From Trichobilharzia regenti (taxonomy: Eukaryota; Platyhelminthes; Trematoda; Strigeidida; Schistosomatidae): 64,000 bases of DNA. Shown one piece after another: positions 45,501 to 54,593 of this stretch. Positions within the stretch are counted from its first letter, which is position 1, and each line of letters begins with the position of its first letter. The notes beneath the pieces are model-generated. The model saw only the letters and a list, made by a program, of their open reading frames with translations. It was not told the origin of the DNA and ran no database searches. Made by a program: the position numbers and the translations under genes. The DNA is taken from NCBI GenBank assembly GCA_944472135.2, contig OX235265.1, positions 60,709,112 through 60,773,111 on the forward strand, written 5' to 3'.

Positions 45501-47450
45501 TGGAAAATCGTCGCAGAGTTCATTTGCTAACTTCCTTCTATCAGCTATATCCTCAAATCTGAACGGCAACACGCCCATGTCATTGTATCGTAGAATATAG
45601 ATGACCAACAAACACACGACATATCTCATCAACCAAGTATAGAAACAGAGTAATTTACACCAAAGATAATAACATTCAAATAGTAACTTGAAACTAGAAA
45701 TGCCTTTATTCGTGCAAGTCAATTTAACAATAACTCTCTCCTTTACACTTGGCTTATCCACACTAAACTGACCATTGATATTCGTCCTTTCAAACGAACT
45801 GATACTACCATAGTCATTGCACAAGATACTTGAGTTGATGGGTGTCTGTTTCATTGTGGATGACAGCACCAACGATGACTGAGTGACACAAGGTGATGAA
45901 CTTAGCGGTGGATCAGAAGCTGTTCTTGTTCGGCTCTCAGATAGTTGTCCAACTGCAAGATTACCACCACTGCTGTCTTTCACTACTAGTTCGGGTTTAG
46001 CACTATCATCTGATGATAGGTGGGCTACACGCTGATCAATTACACTGACTGTCTCACAAGTATGCACATCTTCTGGAACTGCATCTGCGTTCAATTCTAC
46101 TTCACGTTGTAGTTGTACAGAACCTTTATTTAACTTAGCAGTAGTAGGCATATCCCGCATCTCATCATGATCAACCAAAGACAAATCTGCACTATCATGA
46201 TCATTACCACAAATATTCAATTTACCGTCAAGTTCATCATTTTCAAACTCTTTAATAACAGAAGTAGACAATTTTGGTTCCTCCTCAAAAATCATTAAAG
46301 GTTTTATAACTTCACTCTGACTAGTAATACCTTGTAAACTTGTGGAGTCAGAACTGCACTCTGAAGCAGTAACTCTATTCTGTGACACTCTATTCAACAA
46401 CGGCTTACCAGTTGCAACTACAGACTTCTTCACAACACCGTTATCGTCACACAATTCGGAGTCAGACCTGGAGTTTACATTTAGCTTATCACTGAACTTG
46501 CTCACCGGTTCACAGTTCACTTCTGTATGCACCTCTTGCACACGTGTCACGCACAAACGTGTTTGTCTTGCATCTTGTAACTTATCTGTTGAGGATGTAC
46601 TACGAAACCTGTTACACTCACTAGGTCTATATGCATTACTAGACATCATGGAGCTTTCTCGATATCCACCTCTCTGAGGCCTACTCGTCATCAATGATTG
46701 CATTTTGATCTCAGACTGCTCTATTCTAGGGGTGAGATCTAATAGACTGGCGAACTTGCTCATAGATTGATTGACACTAGTATTTACCAGTTTCAGGATA
46801 TCATCAAACTTTGGCTCGATACCCTCATCCTCCATACGGGAGCTTATCTTCACCCACTTCCTTTGCAGTCGAGTAGGTAGGCGTCTTGCTATTACTTCTA
46901 GTATAAAACTCGAGTTGAGGTCACTCATGCAATTCATCGAAATCATTCCATTCTTGTAAATTAGCAAATTATCTAAAAACTCAGTGAGTGCCTGGGAGTC
47001 ATCCTGTAATTGACCACCATTACCCTTAACAGCCTCGAATAATTTCCCTGCAATCATCGAAGGTCTTCCAAACCTTTGACGTAATATGCTCATAGCCTCG
47101 TAGTAGCCCTCTTTTGGCTTCATAAACTTACAGCACTGTATAGCTCTTGCAGCATCTCCAGTGCAATACCTCATCAAATACATTAATTTCAATTCATCAC
47201 TTAATAGAAAACTACTCAGCATGATCTCAAACTCCTTTACAAATTGTAAATAATCAGCCGGGTTTCCATCAAAACACCGTGGTTCAAATTTAGGGAGTTT
47301 GATGTTCCTATTATCCCTGAACGGCGAAACAGTAACATCAACCATGTCATGCTTAACATCAGACACATCGTTACAATTAACAGACAAGTCACCATGACTT
47401 ACTTTCCTGTTTGCATCCAAGACACTCTGTCCCTTCTTTGACCCAGGCAT
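45495..47450 (-). CDS. gag: BEL/Pao-like Gag, 651 aa, intact
   Basis: Structural capsid-type protein expected to package element RNA in the cytoplasm. Residues 1-50 are polar. Residues ~51-240 form the DUF1759-like Gag core of BEL/Pao elements: LPKFEPRCFDGNPADYLQF (52-70), LMYLMRYCTGDAARAIQCC, the EGYYEAMSILRQRFGRPSM block and IARRLPTRLQRKW. Residues 300-313 have the spacing of a CCHC zinc knuckle, but the second Cys is Arg303 (CVTRVQEVHTEVNC). A long acidic, Ser/Thr-rich region follows. Residues 594-622 are strongly hydrophobic (YYLWCKLLCFYTWLMRYVV onward), unusual for Gag, and end 29 residues before the stop. The start MPGSKKGQ lies 144 nt after the 5' LTR. No protease or RT frame overlaps or follows, so processing in trans would be needed. 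The core assignment is by motif recognition; the C-terminal half is unassigned. Confidence 0.85.
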   Translation of the reverse strand: MPGSKKGQSVLDANRKVSHGDLSVNCNDVSDVKHDMVDVTVSPFRDNRNIKLPKFEPRCFDGNPADYLQFVKEFEIMLSSFLLSDELKLMYLMRYCTGDAARAIQCCKFMKPKEGYYEAMSILRQRFGRPSMIAGKLFEAVKGNGGQLQDDSQALTEFLDNLLIYKNGMISMNCMSDLNSSFILEVIARRLPTRLQRKWVKISSRMEDEGIEPKFDDILKLVNTSVNQSMSKFASLLDLTPRIEQSEIKMQSLMTSRPQRGGYRESSMMSSNAYRPSECNRFRSTSSTDKLQDARQTRLCVTRVQEVHTEVNCEPVSKFSDKLNVNSRSDSELCDDNGVVKKSVVATGKPLLNRVSQNRVTASECSSDSTSLQGITSQSEVIKPLMIFEEEPKLSTSVIKEFENDELDGKLNICGNDHDSADLSLVDHDEMRDMPTTAKLNKGSVQLQREVELNADAVPEDVHTCETVSVIDQRVAHLSSDDSAKPELVVKDSSGGNLAVGQLSESRTRTASDPPLSSSPCVTQSSLVLSSTMKQTPINSSILCNDYGSISSFERTNINGQFSVDKPSVKERVIVKLTCTNKGISSFKLLFECYYLWCKLLCFYTWLMRYVVCLLVIYILRYNDMGVLPFRFEDIADRRKLANELCDDFPT

Positions 47451-47593
47451 TGTTGAACTTGACCCAATTCCAAAAACGTTCCAGATATTGCTTGTTCAAA
47501 GAGGACTTGACCGGCACCAGGAAAATGAACGGCGACTATCCAAACTTTCACCAACTGTTTCAATCCGCCAGATCTGTTTCTATCGTCAGAAAC

Positions 47594-47962
47594 TGTCAGC
47601 CAAGTCTCATAAACCGTTAATGCCCAGCTCTCGCTACGCTCGGGCCCACGCTGTTCTTAGAAGATTTCTCAGAAACGCTTAGTTATAACGGACGCAAAAA
47701 CCAAAACACCGATCTGCCGTTTGATATTTCTGTATTGTTACACCAACATATAAAAGGAATAAGCGAACTAAGCAAACTAAGGTCTGAAAACAAATATTAC
47801 AATAATAAATCTCTGTATTACTTCTGACGATGTTTCAATCTTCTTTCTGAACAGCGACCGATGAGACGATGACTGTCGTATTGATGCTTCCGCGAAAATT
47901 GGGGAAGTTGATTTTAAGCAAACAACCAAGAATTGATCGTTCAATCTTCAACTCCATTGACA
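47594..47962 (-). mobile_element. 5' LTR of copy 2
   Basis: 369 bp, matching 43981-44349 at all but three positions noticed. It is followed inside the element by GTTTCTGACGATAGAAAC, a small hairpin, and then gag. Confidence 0.9.
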
Positions 47963-48519
47963 CCGTCAGTGTGATTGATCAGCATGTAGCCCACCTATCA
48001 TCAGATGCTAGTGCTAAACCTGAGCTGGTAGTAAAAGACACCAGTGGTGGTGGTCCTGCAGGTAGACAAATTTCTGAAAGTCAAGAAACAACAGCTTCTG
48101 ATCCACCGCTAACTTCATCAACTGGTATCAATCAGTTGTCGTTGGTGTTGTCAGCCACAATGAAACAGACGCCCATCAACCCAAGTATCTTGTGCAATGA
48201 CTCTGAGAGTATTGGTGCGTTCGAAAAGACGAAAGATATTGGTCAGTTTAGTGAGGATAAGCCAAGTGTAAAGGAGAGAGTAATTGTTAAATTGACTTGC
48301 ACGAATAAAGGCATTTCTAGTTCCAAGTTACTATTTGAATGTTATTATCTTTGGTGTAAATTACTCTGTGCCTACGCTTGGTTGACCAGATACGTCGTGT
48401 GTTTGTTCGTCATCTACGTTCTACGATACAATGACATGAGCGTGCTGCCGTTGAGATTTGATGATACAGCTGATAGAAGGAAGTCAGCAAATGAACTCTG
48501 AGACGATTTTCCAACCTGG

Positions 48520-48775
48520 GGCGTCAACCTGAGAAGGGTTGTAGGCGTACTGCTGTAAGTCCTACAGTTCTTCAAGGGTAGCTCTTCAAGGCAGTATCCA
48601 CAACATTTGATGTATTGGTTGTGCATATGTTTGTGTTAAATAATTGTGTGAGTTCCAATTATTGTAATTGTTGGTTAATCTTGTTTGTGTCCGGACATTC
48701 CACAACTTACAATCGTCAACCTGTGAAGGCTTTTAGGCGTACTGGTGTAAGTCCTGCGATTCTTCAAAGGAATTA
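48520..48775 (+). repeat. Tandem hairpin repeats in 3' region of copy 1
   Basis: GTAGGCGTACTGCTGTAAGT and a variant (TTAGGCGTACTGGTGTAAGT) occur about 191 bp apart, near 48540 and 48732. They correspond to the 193 bp repeats of copy 2; here two copies remain. Copy 3 keeps one at 49830-49880. Confidence 0.75.
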
Positions 48776-49210
48776 CATCGAGACACGATCTGCGAGTTTG
48801 TGTGTACTGTTTGTATATACGTGTGGTGTGTCATATCAATTGGTGTTTTTTGGATTCATTGTGTTTACTTGTTGTTTTCGTACCTTGTTTTTATTGCATA
48901 ATTTTGTTAAATTTTTCGTCGTGATTACTTCTGAAGTTGTGTCCACTCTTCTACATCCGTGAATGAATTGATTGACGTTAAAGACAGCAGATGGGTCGTA
49001 TACGCCGGGGAGGCTATTACTGAGAATGAAATGCATACGGAGATAATTGTTGGCTGCGGTCCCACTCTCTGGGGAGCAAGAGTGTAGACGACTGAGGCTC
49101 GCATACGTCACCATTACTAGAACTGAGGCAAAATGAGCGACAAGCGATCGCAGTGGTAATTGGTAGTGAGTAGATAAGAGGATGAGCGTAGAGTATCATG
49201 AGTTGGTACT

Positions 49211-49435
49211 ATGGTCACGTTGCATTCTGCAAGAGTCCTTCTAGCAAGTGGCGATTGTGTTGCAAGATGTCAAGAGGAGGTCTCTGTCTGGAGGCGCAGG
49301 TCGTCATTGATGTGTGAGATTGTGCTGTGGGTATGCTCGTGGTGTATTGGCTTTTCTGTTTGTTTTCCATTTCAGCTCTGTCCGTGTGAACCAGGTTCTC
49401 GCAATGGCACCCAAGTCAACGTGTATTGGCCGTGA
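49211..49435 (+). CDS. Small hydrophobic ORF downstream of gag, copy 1 (74 aa)
   Basis: Counterpart of 44392-44610, in the sense direction of copy 1 and ending about 36 bp before its 3' LTR. It keeps the start MVTLHSARVLLASGDC and the cysteine-rich hydrophobic segment. Function unknown, coding status uncertain. Confidence 0.3.
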   Translation: MVTLHSARVLLASGDCVARCQEEVSVWRRRSSLMCEIVLWVCSWCIGFSVCFPFQLCPCEPGSRNGTQVNVYWP

Positions 49436-49471
49436 TCGAAAAAAGGGATGGATCCGATTTTCGTCCGGAAT

Positions 49472-49826
49472 TGTCAATGTAGTTGAAGATTGAACGATCA
49501 ATTCACGGTTGTTTGCTCAAAACCAACTTCCCCAATTTTCGCGGAGGCATCAATACGACAGTCATCATCTCATCGGTCGCTGTTCAGAAAGAAGAGTAGA
49601 ACGTCGTCAGAAGTAATATTATGATTTATTATTGTAATATTTGTTCACACACCTTAGTCATATTTGATTTATATGTCGGTGTAACAATAAAGAATCCTCC
49701 AGTAGCCAATGGGTGTTTTGGTTTTTCGTCCGTTATTACTAAGCGTTTCTGAGAAACTTCAAGGAACAGCGTGGGCCCGAGCGTAGCAAGAGCTGGGCAT
49801 TAACGGTTTACGAGACGTGACTGACA
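49472..49826 (+). mobile_element. 3' LTR of copy 1
   Basis: Begins TGTCAATGTAGTTGAAG and ends CGTGACTGACA, 355 bp. It contains a polyadenylation signal AATAAA at 49686-49691, where copy 2 has AATACA. A purine-rich tract (GAAAAAAGGGATGGA) lies about 20-30 bp upstream. It is clearly more diverged from the copy 2 LTRs than these are from each other. Confidence 0.88.
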
Positions 49827-49890
49827 GTAAGACTTACAGCGGTACGCCTACAACCATTCTCAGGTTGACGCCCCAGGTTGGAAAATCGTC

Positions 49891-51838
49891 TCAGAGTTCA
49901 TTTGCTGACTTCCTTCTATCAGCTGTATCATCAAATCTCAACGGCAGCACGCTCATGTCATTGTATCGTAGAACGTAGATGACGAACAAACACACGACGT
50001 ATCTGGTCAACCAAGCGTAGGCACAGAGTAATTTACACCAAAGATAATAACATTCAAATAGTAACTTGGAACTAGAAATGCCTTTATTCGTGCAAGTCAA
50101 TTTAAAAATTACTCTCTCCTTTACACTTGGCTTATCCTCACTAAACTGACCAATATCTTTCGTCTTTTCGAACGCACCAATACTCTCAGAGTCATTGCAC
50201 AAGATACTTGGGTTGATGGGCGTCTGTTTCATTGTGGCTGACAACACCAACGACAACTGATTGATACCAGTTGATGAAGTTAGCGGTGGATCAGAAGCTG
50301 TTGTTTCTCGACTTTCAGAAATTTGTCTACCTGCAGGACCACCACCACTGGTGTCTTTTACTATCAGCTCAGGTTTAGCACTAGCATCTGATGATAGGTG
50401 GGCTACATGCTGATCAATCACACTGACGGTCTCACAAGTATGTATGCTTTCTGCAACTGCATCTGCATTTATTTCTACTTCACGTTGTAGTTGTACAGAA
50501 CCTTTAGTTAACTTAGCAGTAGTGGGCATATCTATCATCTCATCATGATCAACCAAAGACAACTGTGAAGTATCATGATCATTATCCCGAATATTCAATT
50601 TATCATCATCTATCTGGTCGACTTCATTAATTTGAAACTTTTAATAACAGAAGTAGACAATTTTGTTTTTACTCACAAATCCCCAAAGATTTTATACCTT
50701 CACTCTGACTAGTAATACCTCGTAATCTTCTGGAGTCAGAACTGTCCTCTGAGACTGCAACTCTCTTCTGTGGCATACTATTCAACAATGGCTTACCAGT
50801 TGCAACCACAGACTTCTTGACCACACCGTTATCGTCACACAATTCGGAGTCAGACCTTGATTTCACATTTAGCTTATCCCTGAACTTGCTCACTGATTCA
50901 CAGTTCACCTTTGTATGCACCCCTTGCAAACGTGTAAAACACAACCGTGTTTGTATTGCATCTTGTAACTTATCTGTTGAGGATGTACTACGAAACCTGT
51001 TACACTCATCAGGTCTATATGCGTTACTAGACATCATGGAGCCTTCTCGATATCCACCTCTCTTAGGCCCTTTCGTCATCAATGATTGCATTTTGCTCTC
51101 AGACTGCTCTATTCTAGGGGTGAGATTCAATATACTGGCAAACTTGCTCATCGATTGATTGACACTATCTATTACTAGTTTCAGGATATCATCAAATTTT
51201 GGCTCGACACCCTCATCCTCCATACGAGAGCATATTTTTACCCACTTCCTTTGCAGTCGAGTAGGTAGGCGTCTTGCTATTACTTCTAGTATAAAACTCG
51301 AGTTGAGGTCACTCATGCAATTCATCGAAATCAATGCATTCTTGTAAATCAGCGAATTATCCACAAATTCAGTGAGTGCCTTGGAGTCATCCTGTAATTG
51401 ACCACCATTGCTCTTAACAGCCTCGAGTAATTTCCCTACAATCATTGAAGGTCTTCCAAACATTTGACGTAATATGCTCAGAGCCTCGTAGTAGCCCTCT
51501 TTTGGCTTCATAAACTTACAGCACTGTATAGCTCTTGAAGCATCTCCAGTGCAATACCTCATCAAATACATCAATTTCAATTCATCACTTAATAGAAAAC
51601 TACTCAGCATGATCTCAAACTCCTTTACAAATTGTAAATAATCAGCCGGGTTTCCATCGAAACACCGTGGTTCAAATTTAGGGAGTTTGATGTTCCTATT
51701 ATCCCTGGATGGCGAAACAGTAACATCAACCATGTCATCCTTAACATCAGACACATCGTTACAATTAACAGACAAGTCACAATGACTTACTTTCCTGTTT
51801 GCATCCAAGACACTCTGTCCCTTCTTTGACCCAGGCAT
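49891..51838 (-). pseudogene. BEL/Pao-like gag of copy 3, two frames
   Basis: Frame 51838-50669 (389 codons) ends with the same KSLGICE stop as copy 1. Frame 50598-49891 (235 codons) resumes NIRDNDHDTSQ and runs to the end of Gag, including the hydrophobic segment. The knuckle carries Arg at the second Cys position as in the other copies (CFTRLQGVHTKVNC). In residues ~138-276 it has its own variants (LLEAVKSNGG, SMSKFASILNL, TKGPKRGGYREGS) that copy 1 and copy 2 lack. Confidence 0.85.
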
Positions 51839-51983
51839 TGTTGAACTTGACCCAATTCCAAAAACGTTCCAGATATTGCTTGTTCAAAGAGGACTTGACC
51901 GGCACCAGGAAAAATGAACGGTGACTATCCAAGCTGTCACCAACTGTTTGAATCCGCCAGAATCTGTTTCTACCGTCAGAAAC

Positions 51984-52344
51984 TGTCAGCCACGTCTCGT
52001 AAACCGTTAATGCCCAGCTCTCGCTACGCTCGGGCCCACGCTGTTCCTTGAAGTTTCTCAGAAACACTTAGTAATAATGGACGCAAAAACCTAAACACCG
52101 ATTGGCCACTCGAGAATTTTTTATTGTTACACCAACATATAAAAATAATGTTTTTACTATGGTCTGTGAACAAATATTACAATAATAAATCATAATATTA
52201 CTTCTGATGGTTTACTGCTGACTTCTTTCTGAATAGCGACCGATGAGATGATGACTGTCGTATTGATGCCTCCGCGAAAATTGGGGAAGTTGGTTTTGAG
52301 CAAACAACCGTGAATTGATCGTTCAATCTTCAACTGCATTGACA
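51984..52344 (-). mobile_element. 5' LTR of copy 3
   Basis: 361 bp; on the element strand TGTCAATGCAGTTGAAG to CGTGGCTGACA. Compared with copy 2 it has deletions and substitutions in the centre but keeps the GGGCATTAACG and GAGCGTAGCGAGAGC blocks. Confidence 0.85.
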
Positions 52345-52356
52345 ACTTTGGTAAAC

Positions 52357-52445
52357 CTATTAGCATTAAATAGGGAAACGTCAGCAAATACAATATCTTT
52401 CTGTTTTTCATTCATTTGGAAACACAAAAACCTTTATTATAATGA
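52357..52445 (+). repeat. Diverged copy of the 35713-35912 foldback arm
   Basis: TAGGGAAACGTCAGCAAATA and AACACAAAAACCTTTATTAT parallel the right arm at 35833-35912. A single arm only, so the unit also exists outside palindromes. Confidence 0.65.
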
Positions 52446-52449
52446 AGAT

Positions 52450-52525
52450 CAGTTATTGTGTTTTGCTTTGCCTTTGGTCTACGCGGAACGAGTACTATAT
52501 AAGTTTAGACACGTTACTTTGCAAT
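52450..52525 (+). repeat. Fragment of the TGTAGCGG-family LTR
   Basis: TTTGCTTTGCCTTTGGTCTA, CGCGGAACGAGTACTATATA and AGTTT match the promoter region of the solo LTR near 22160-22200. Confidence 0.6.
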
Positions 52526-52932
52526 GTCAGATGTCTACTATATACAAGACTGTCATGATAATTTAGTACACTAAGTCCTACCAACCGACCTTACCTTCAG
52601 TTCATACTACCTACATTGATCCCTAACTATATTGTTCTGCTGAATCTTGCTTCACTATTCACAAAACCTATTCTTTTTATTCTTTAAGGTTTTAACTTAT
52701 TGTAAAGTAATCTGTTCATTAGGACGCATGCATACATATATAATGTTCATAAAGATGTATGTGGAGACCTATTGGAAGCACTCATTAAGAAAGCTAAGGA
52801 GATGGAATATGAGGTACGAACATGTCTGGTACCAAGCAGTATATTTGCGGTAGCCATAATAATCATATTCTCAGAGCTTAACATCAAAAAAGGAGGGAGG
52901 GTGGCGTTAGCTGATCAGTAGATATGGTGGGG
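52526..52932. other. No gene recognised
   Basis: AT-rich flank of the 688 bp direct repeat. No coding or repeat signal recognised. Confidence 0.4.
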
Positions 52933-53620
52933 GTCACTAAGGTGAATCTCCCCATTCTGCAGGAACAGCAATATACAAATTAAAGGCTCGAGATATTTCT
53001 GATTTTTATGAGGGCTTAGATCTTTATCTTGAAAAAGATAATAATGAACGCCTTGACAGATCATGCTTCTACCTTTAAATATATACCATTCGCTCAGCCT
53101 ATTGTTGAGATGCGACCATGTGGGATCTGCACAGATTTATGGGGCATCTTATAAACTAACTTGCTGTCCATTGTCGGATCTTTAAATACCACTTCACAAT
53201 GTCTTATCTCATTCATTTTCTAATAACGTCTTTACTTGATCCTCATTATATTCCATTAAACCTAACATTTTATAGCTCTTTATGAATTTGATTCGACTTA
53301 TTCTATTCCTATTCTCTGTGAGGTACGGTTGTGCACCAAATGCACAAAAAAGCATAAAGTAAAAAAAACAGACATAAGGAAAAAATGTATTAAAACCAAA
53401 AGTGGACATCATGATAGTACGAGATATACGCGTAGCATTATACATTGCAAATGAACGTTGTCAGCCTAGGGAGTTTCCTTTATTAATGCATTTATTAGTG
53501 ATACTTGCACTTACCCATTTCATTACACTTTATTGATTCACCTTAGCACTTTTACTTTTCTAAAAACAGCTTTCAATCCGTTGTAAACGTTGTACTTACC
53601 TCAATATTGGTTGGTTATCG
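52933..53620. repeat. 688 bp direct repeat, copy 1 (3' flank of CR1-like LINE)
   Basis: Identical by eye to 59068-59755 at an offset of 6135 bp. Homology ends abruptly at both sides. It has none of the hallmarks of an LTR (no TG/CA ends) and encloses a non-LTR element exactly, which looks like an exceptionally long target-site duplication. Confidence 0.92.
53209..53445 (-). CDS. 78-codon ORF with signal-peptide-like start, unknown
   Basis: Starts MYNATRISRTIMM, followed by a hydrophobic stretch (FFPYVCFFYFMLFCAFGA) that could be a signal peptide cleaved before QPYLTENRNR, and a basic/acidic tail ending KTLLENE. It exists twice in the window (also 59344-59580) because it lies in the direct repeat. 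No family recognised. It could be a chance frame or an exon of a host gene. Confidence 0.25.
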   Translation of the reverse strand: MYNATRISRTIMMSTFGFNTFFPYVCFFYFMLFCAFGAQPYLTENRNRISRIKFIKSYKMLGLMEYNEDQVKTLLENE

Positions 53621-54593
53621 TATAATAATAATAATAATAATAGTATATTCTCATTTTGTACATGAGAGACGCCAGTTTACAGGCATCATCAATATGATAA
53701 ATTACATATACGATTAGCAATCATAATTAATAATAATGTTTTAATAAAATACACATTTTTTCCTACTTGTGTAGGACACACCAAATATACAGGCATGGAT
53801 AAGCATTATATAAATTTCATAAATTTGGTTTATGGTTAAGTTACATGGTTGCTGGCGTTTTTGTCTTAGGTCTGTGGGAACAATATGATAACCAGTCATT
53901 CAATGGAGCACGTCATGAAATATAGGAATATTAACTTCGCATTAACAAAAAAACCCAAGTAAGTTTTGGATGGATTAAAAATACTTGGGAAAAAATAAAG
54001 CTTGAAGTAATTCCTCAATATAACTTGGGTGTGTACAAATCCGAATCTTATTTTTGATTTGATTTATATCCAAATTGGGTAATAAGGAAGCTATTTTTAC
54101 AGATACGATCAGTTATGTTATAAGCTACAATCGTGACGTTGTATTACAAATAGATACTTTTCCATTGGTATAAGAGTATATTCCACAAATGTAATCCAGG
54201 TTGCGTCGTGGAGAAAGTTAATTCGTTATTAACCAGGCAACTGAAAGATACGGGACCAATAATGTTTGCAGATCATTTGTCATTGTAAATGGTCAAATAT
54301 CCACATTATTCATTCTCATTCAAAAAGTCAAATGGAAGCTGAAATGGTGAGAGAAAAAAGAAGACAAACAACAGCAACGCAAAAGAAAGCAACGGGAGTC
54401 CTTAAGGAGTGATTAATAAATATATACATATATATTCTGTTTAGTAACTGTGGTTATTTTGGTACACAAACTAACTAGTCCCGTTATGCTAACTTTTATA
54501 TTATGTGTAAACTAATATTATTACTGTCCTGTGTAGAAATGTTAATCATCTAGTTCCAATAATATTAAAATTTATAATTGTAGTTTGTTGTAA

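Larger units (their letters stand above)
43981..47962 (-). mobile_element. Gag-only LTR element, copy 2 (intact, recent)
   Basis: A 3982 bp minus-strand element with two 369 bp LTRs (43981-44349 and 47594-47962) that differ at three positions by eye. It is flanked by a perfect 5 bp duplication CCGTC (43976-43980 and 47963-47967) inside the gag gene of copy 1. LTRs start TGTCA and end TGACA, as in BEL/Pao and gypsy elements. The only long ORF is gag. No pol sequence exists between the gag stop (45495) and the 3' LTR. No canonical tRNA primer site (TGG) directly follows the 5' LTR. Confidence 0.93.
42567..48501 (+). pseudogene. BEL/Pao-like gag of copy 1, broken
   Basis: The first frame (42567-43736, 389 codons) encodes the N-terminal region, the DUF1759-like core (LPKFEPRCFDGNPADYLQF, LMYLMRYCTGDASRAIQCC, SILRQMFGRPSMI, IARRLPTRLQRKW) and a degenerate zinc knuckle (Cys300, Arg303, His308, Cys313). 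It ends at a frameshift-derived stop after KSLGICE that copy 3 shares. A second frame (43807 on) resumes NIRDNDHDTSQ up to CETV, where copy 2 is inserted with a CCGTC duplication. Beyond it, 47963-48501 continues SVIDQHVAHLSSDASAKPE to the hydrophobic C-terminus. The middle part (about 42978-43394) resembles copy 2, the rest copy 3. Confidence 0.85.
42304..49826 (+). mobile_element. Gag-only LTR element, copy 1 (interrupted by copy 2)
   Basis: Plus-strand element: truncated 5' LTR 42304-42423, gag 42567-43980, then copy 2 inserted at 43981-47962, gag continued 47963-48501, 3' region with 191-193 bp repeats, and a full 3' LTR 49472-49826. Without the insertion it would be about 3.5 kb. No protease, RT, RNase H or integrase is present. 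Its 3' LTR abuts the 3' region of copy 3, which suggests copy 1 originally inserted there and that a later rearrangement removed its 5' LTR start. Confidence 0.85.
49827..52344 (-). mobile_element. Gag-only LTR element, copy 3 (3' truncated)
   Basis: Minus-strand copy with a 5' LTR at 51984-52344 and gag at 51838-49891. Its 3' region stops after about 60 bp at 49827, inside a hairpin repeat, where the 3' LTR of copy 1 begins in the opposite orientation. Its own 3' LTR is absent from the window. Confidence 0.85.

Noticed and set aside
47576..47594. Hammerhead core (CTGACGATAGAAAC) just after the gag-element 5' LTR
   Set aside because: CTGACGA and GAAA are separated by only 2 nt, leaving no helix II; a simple 5 bp hairpin explains it better.
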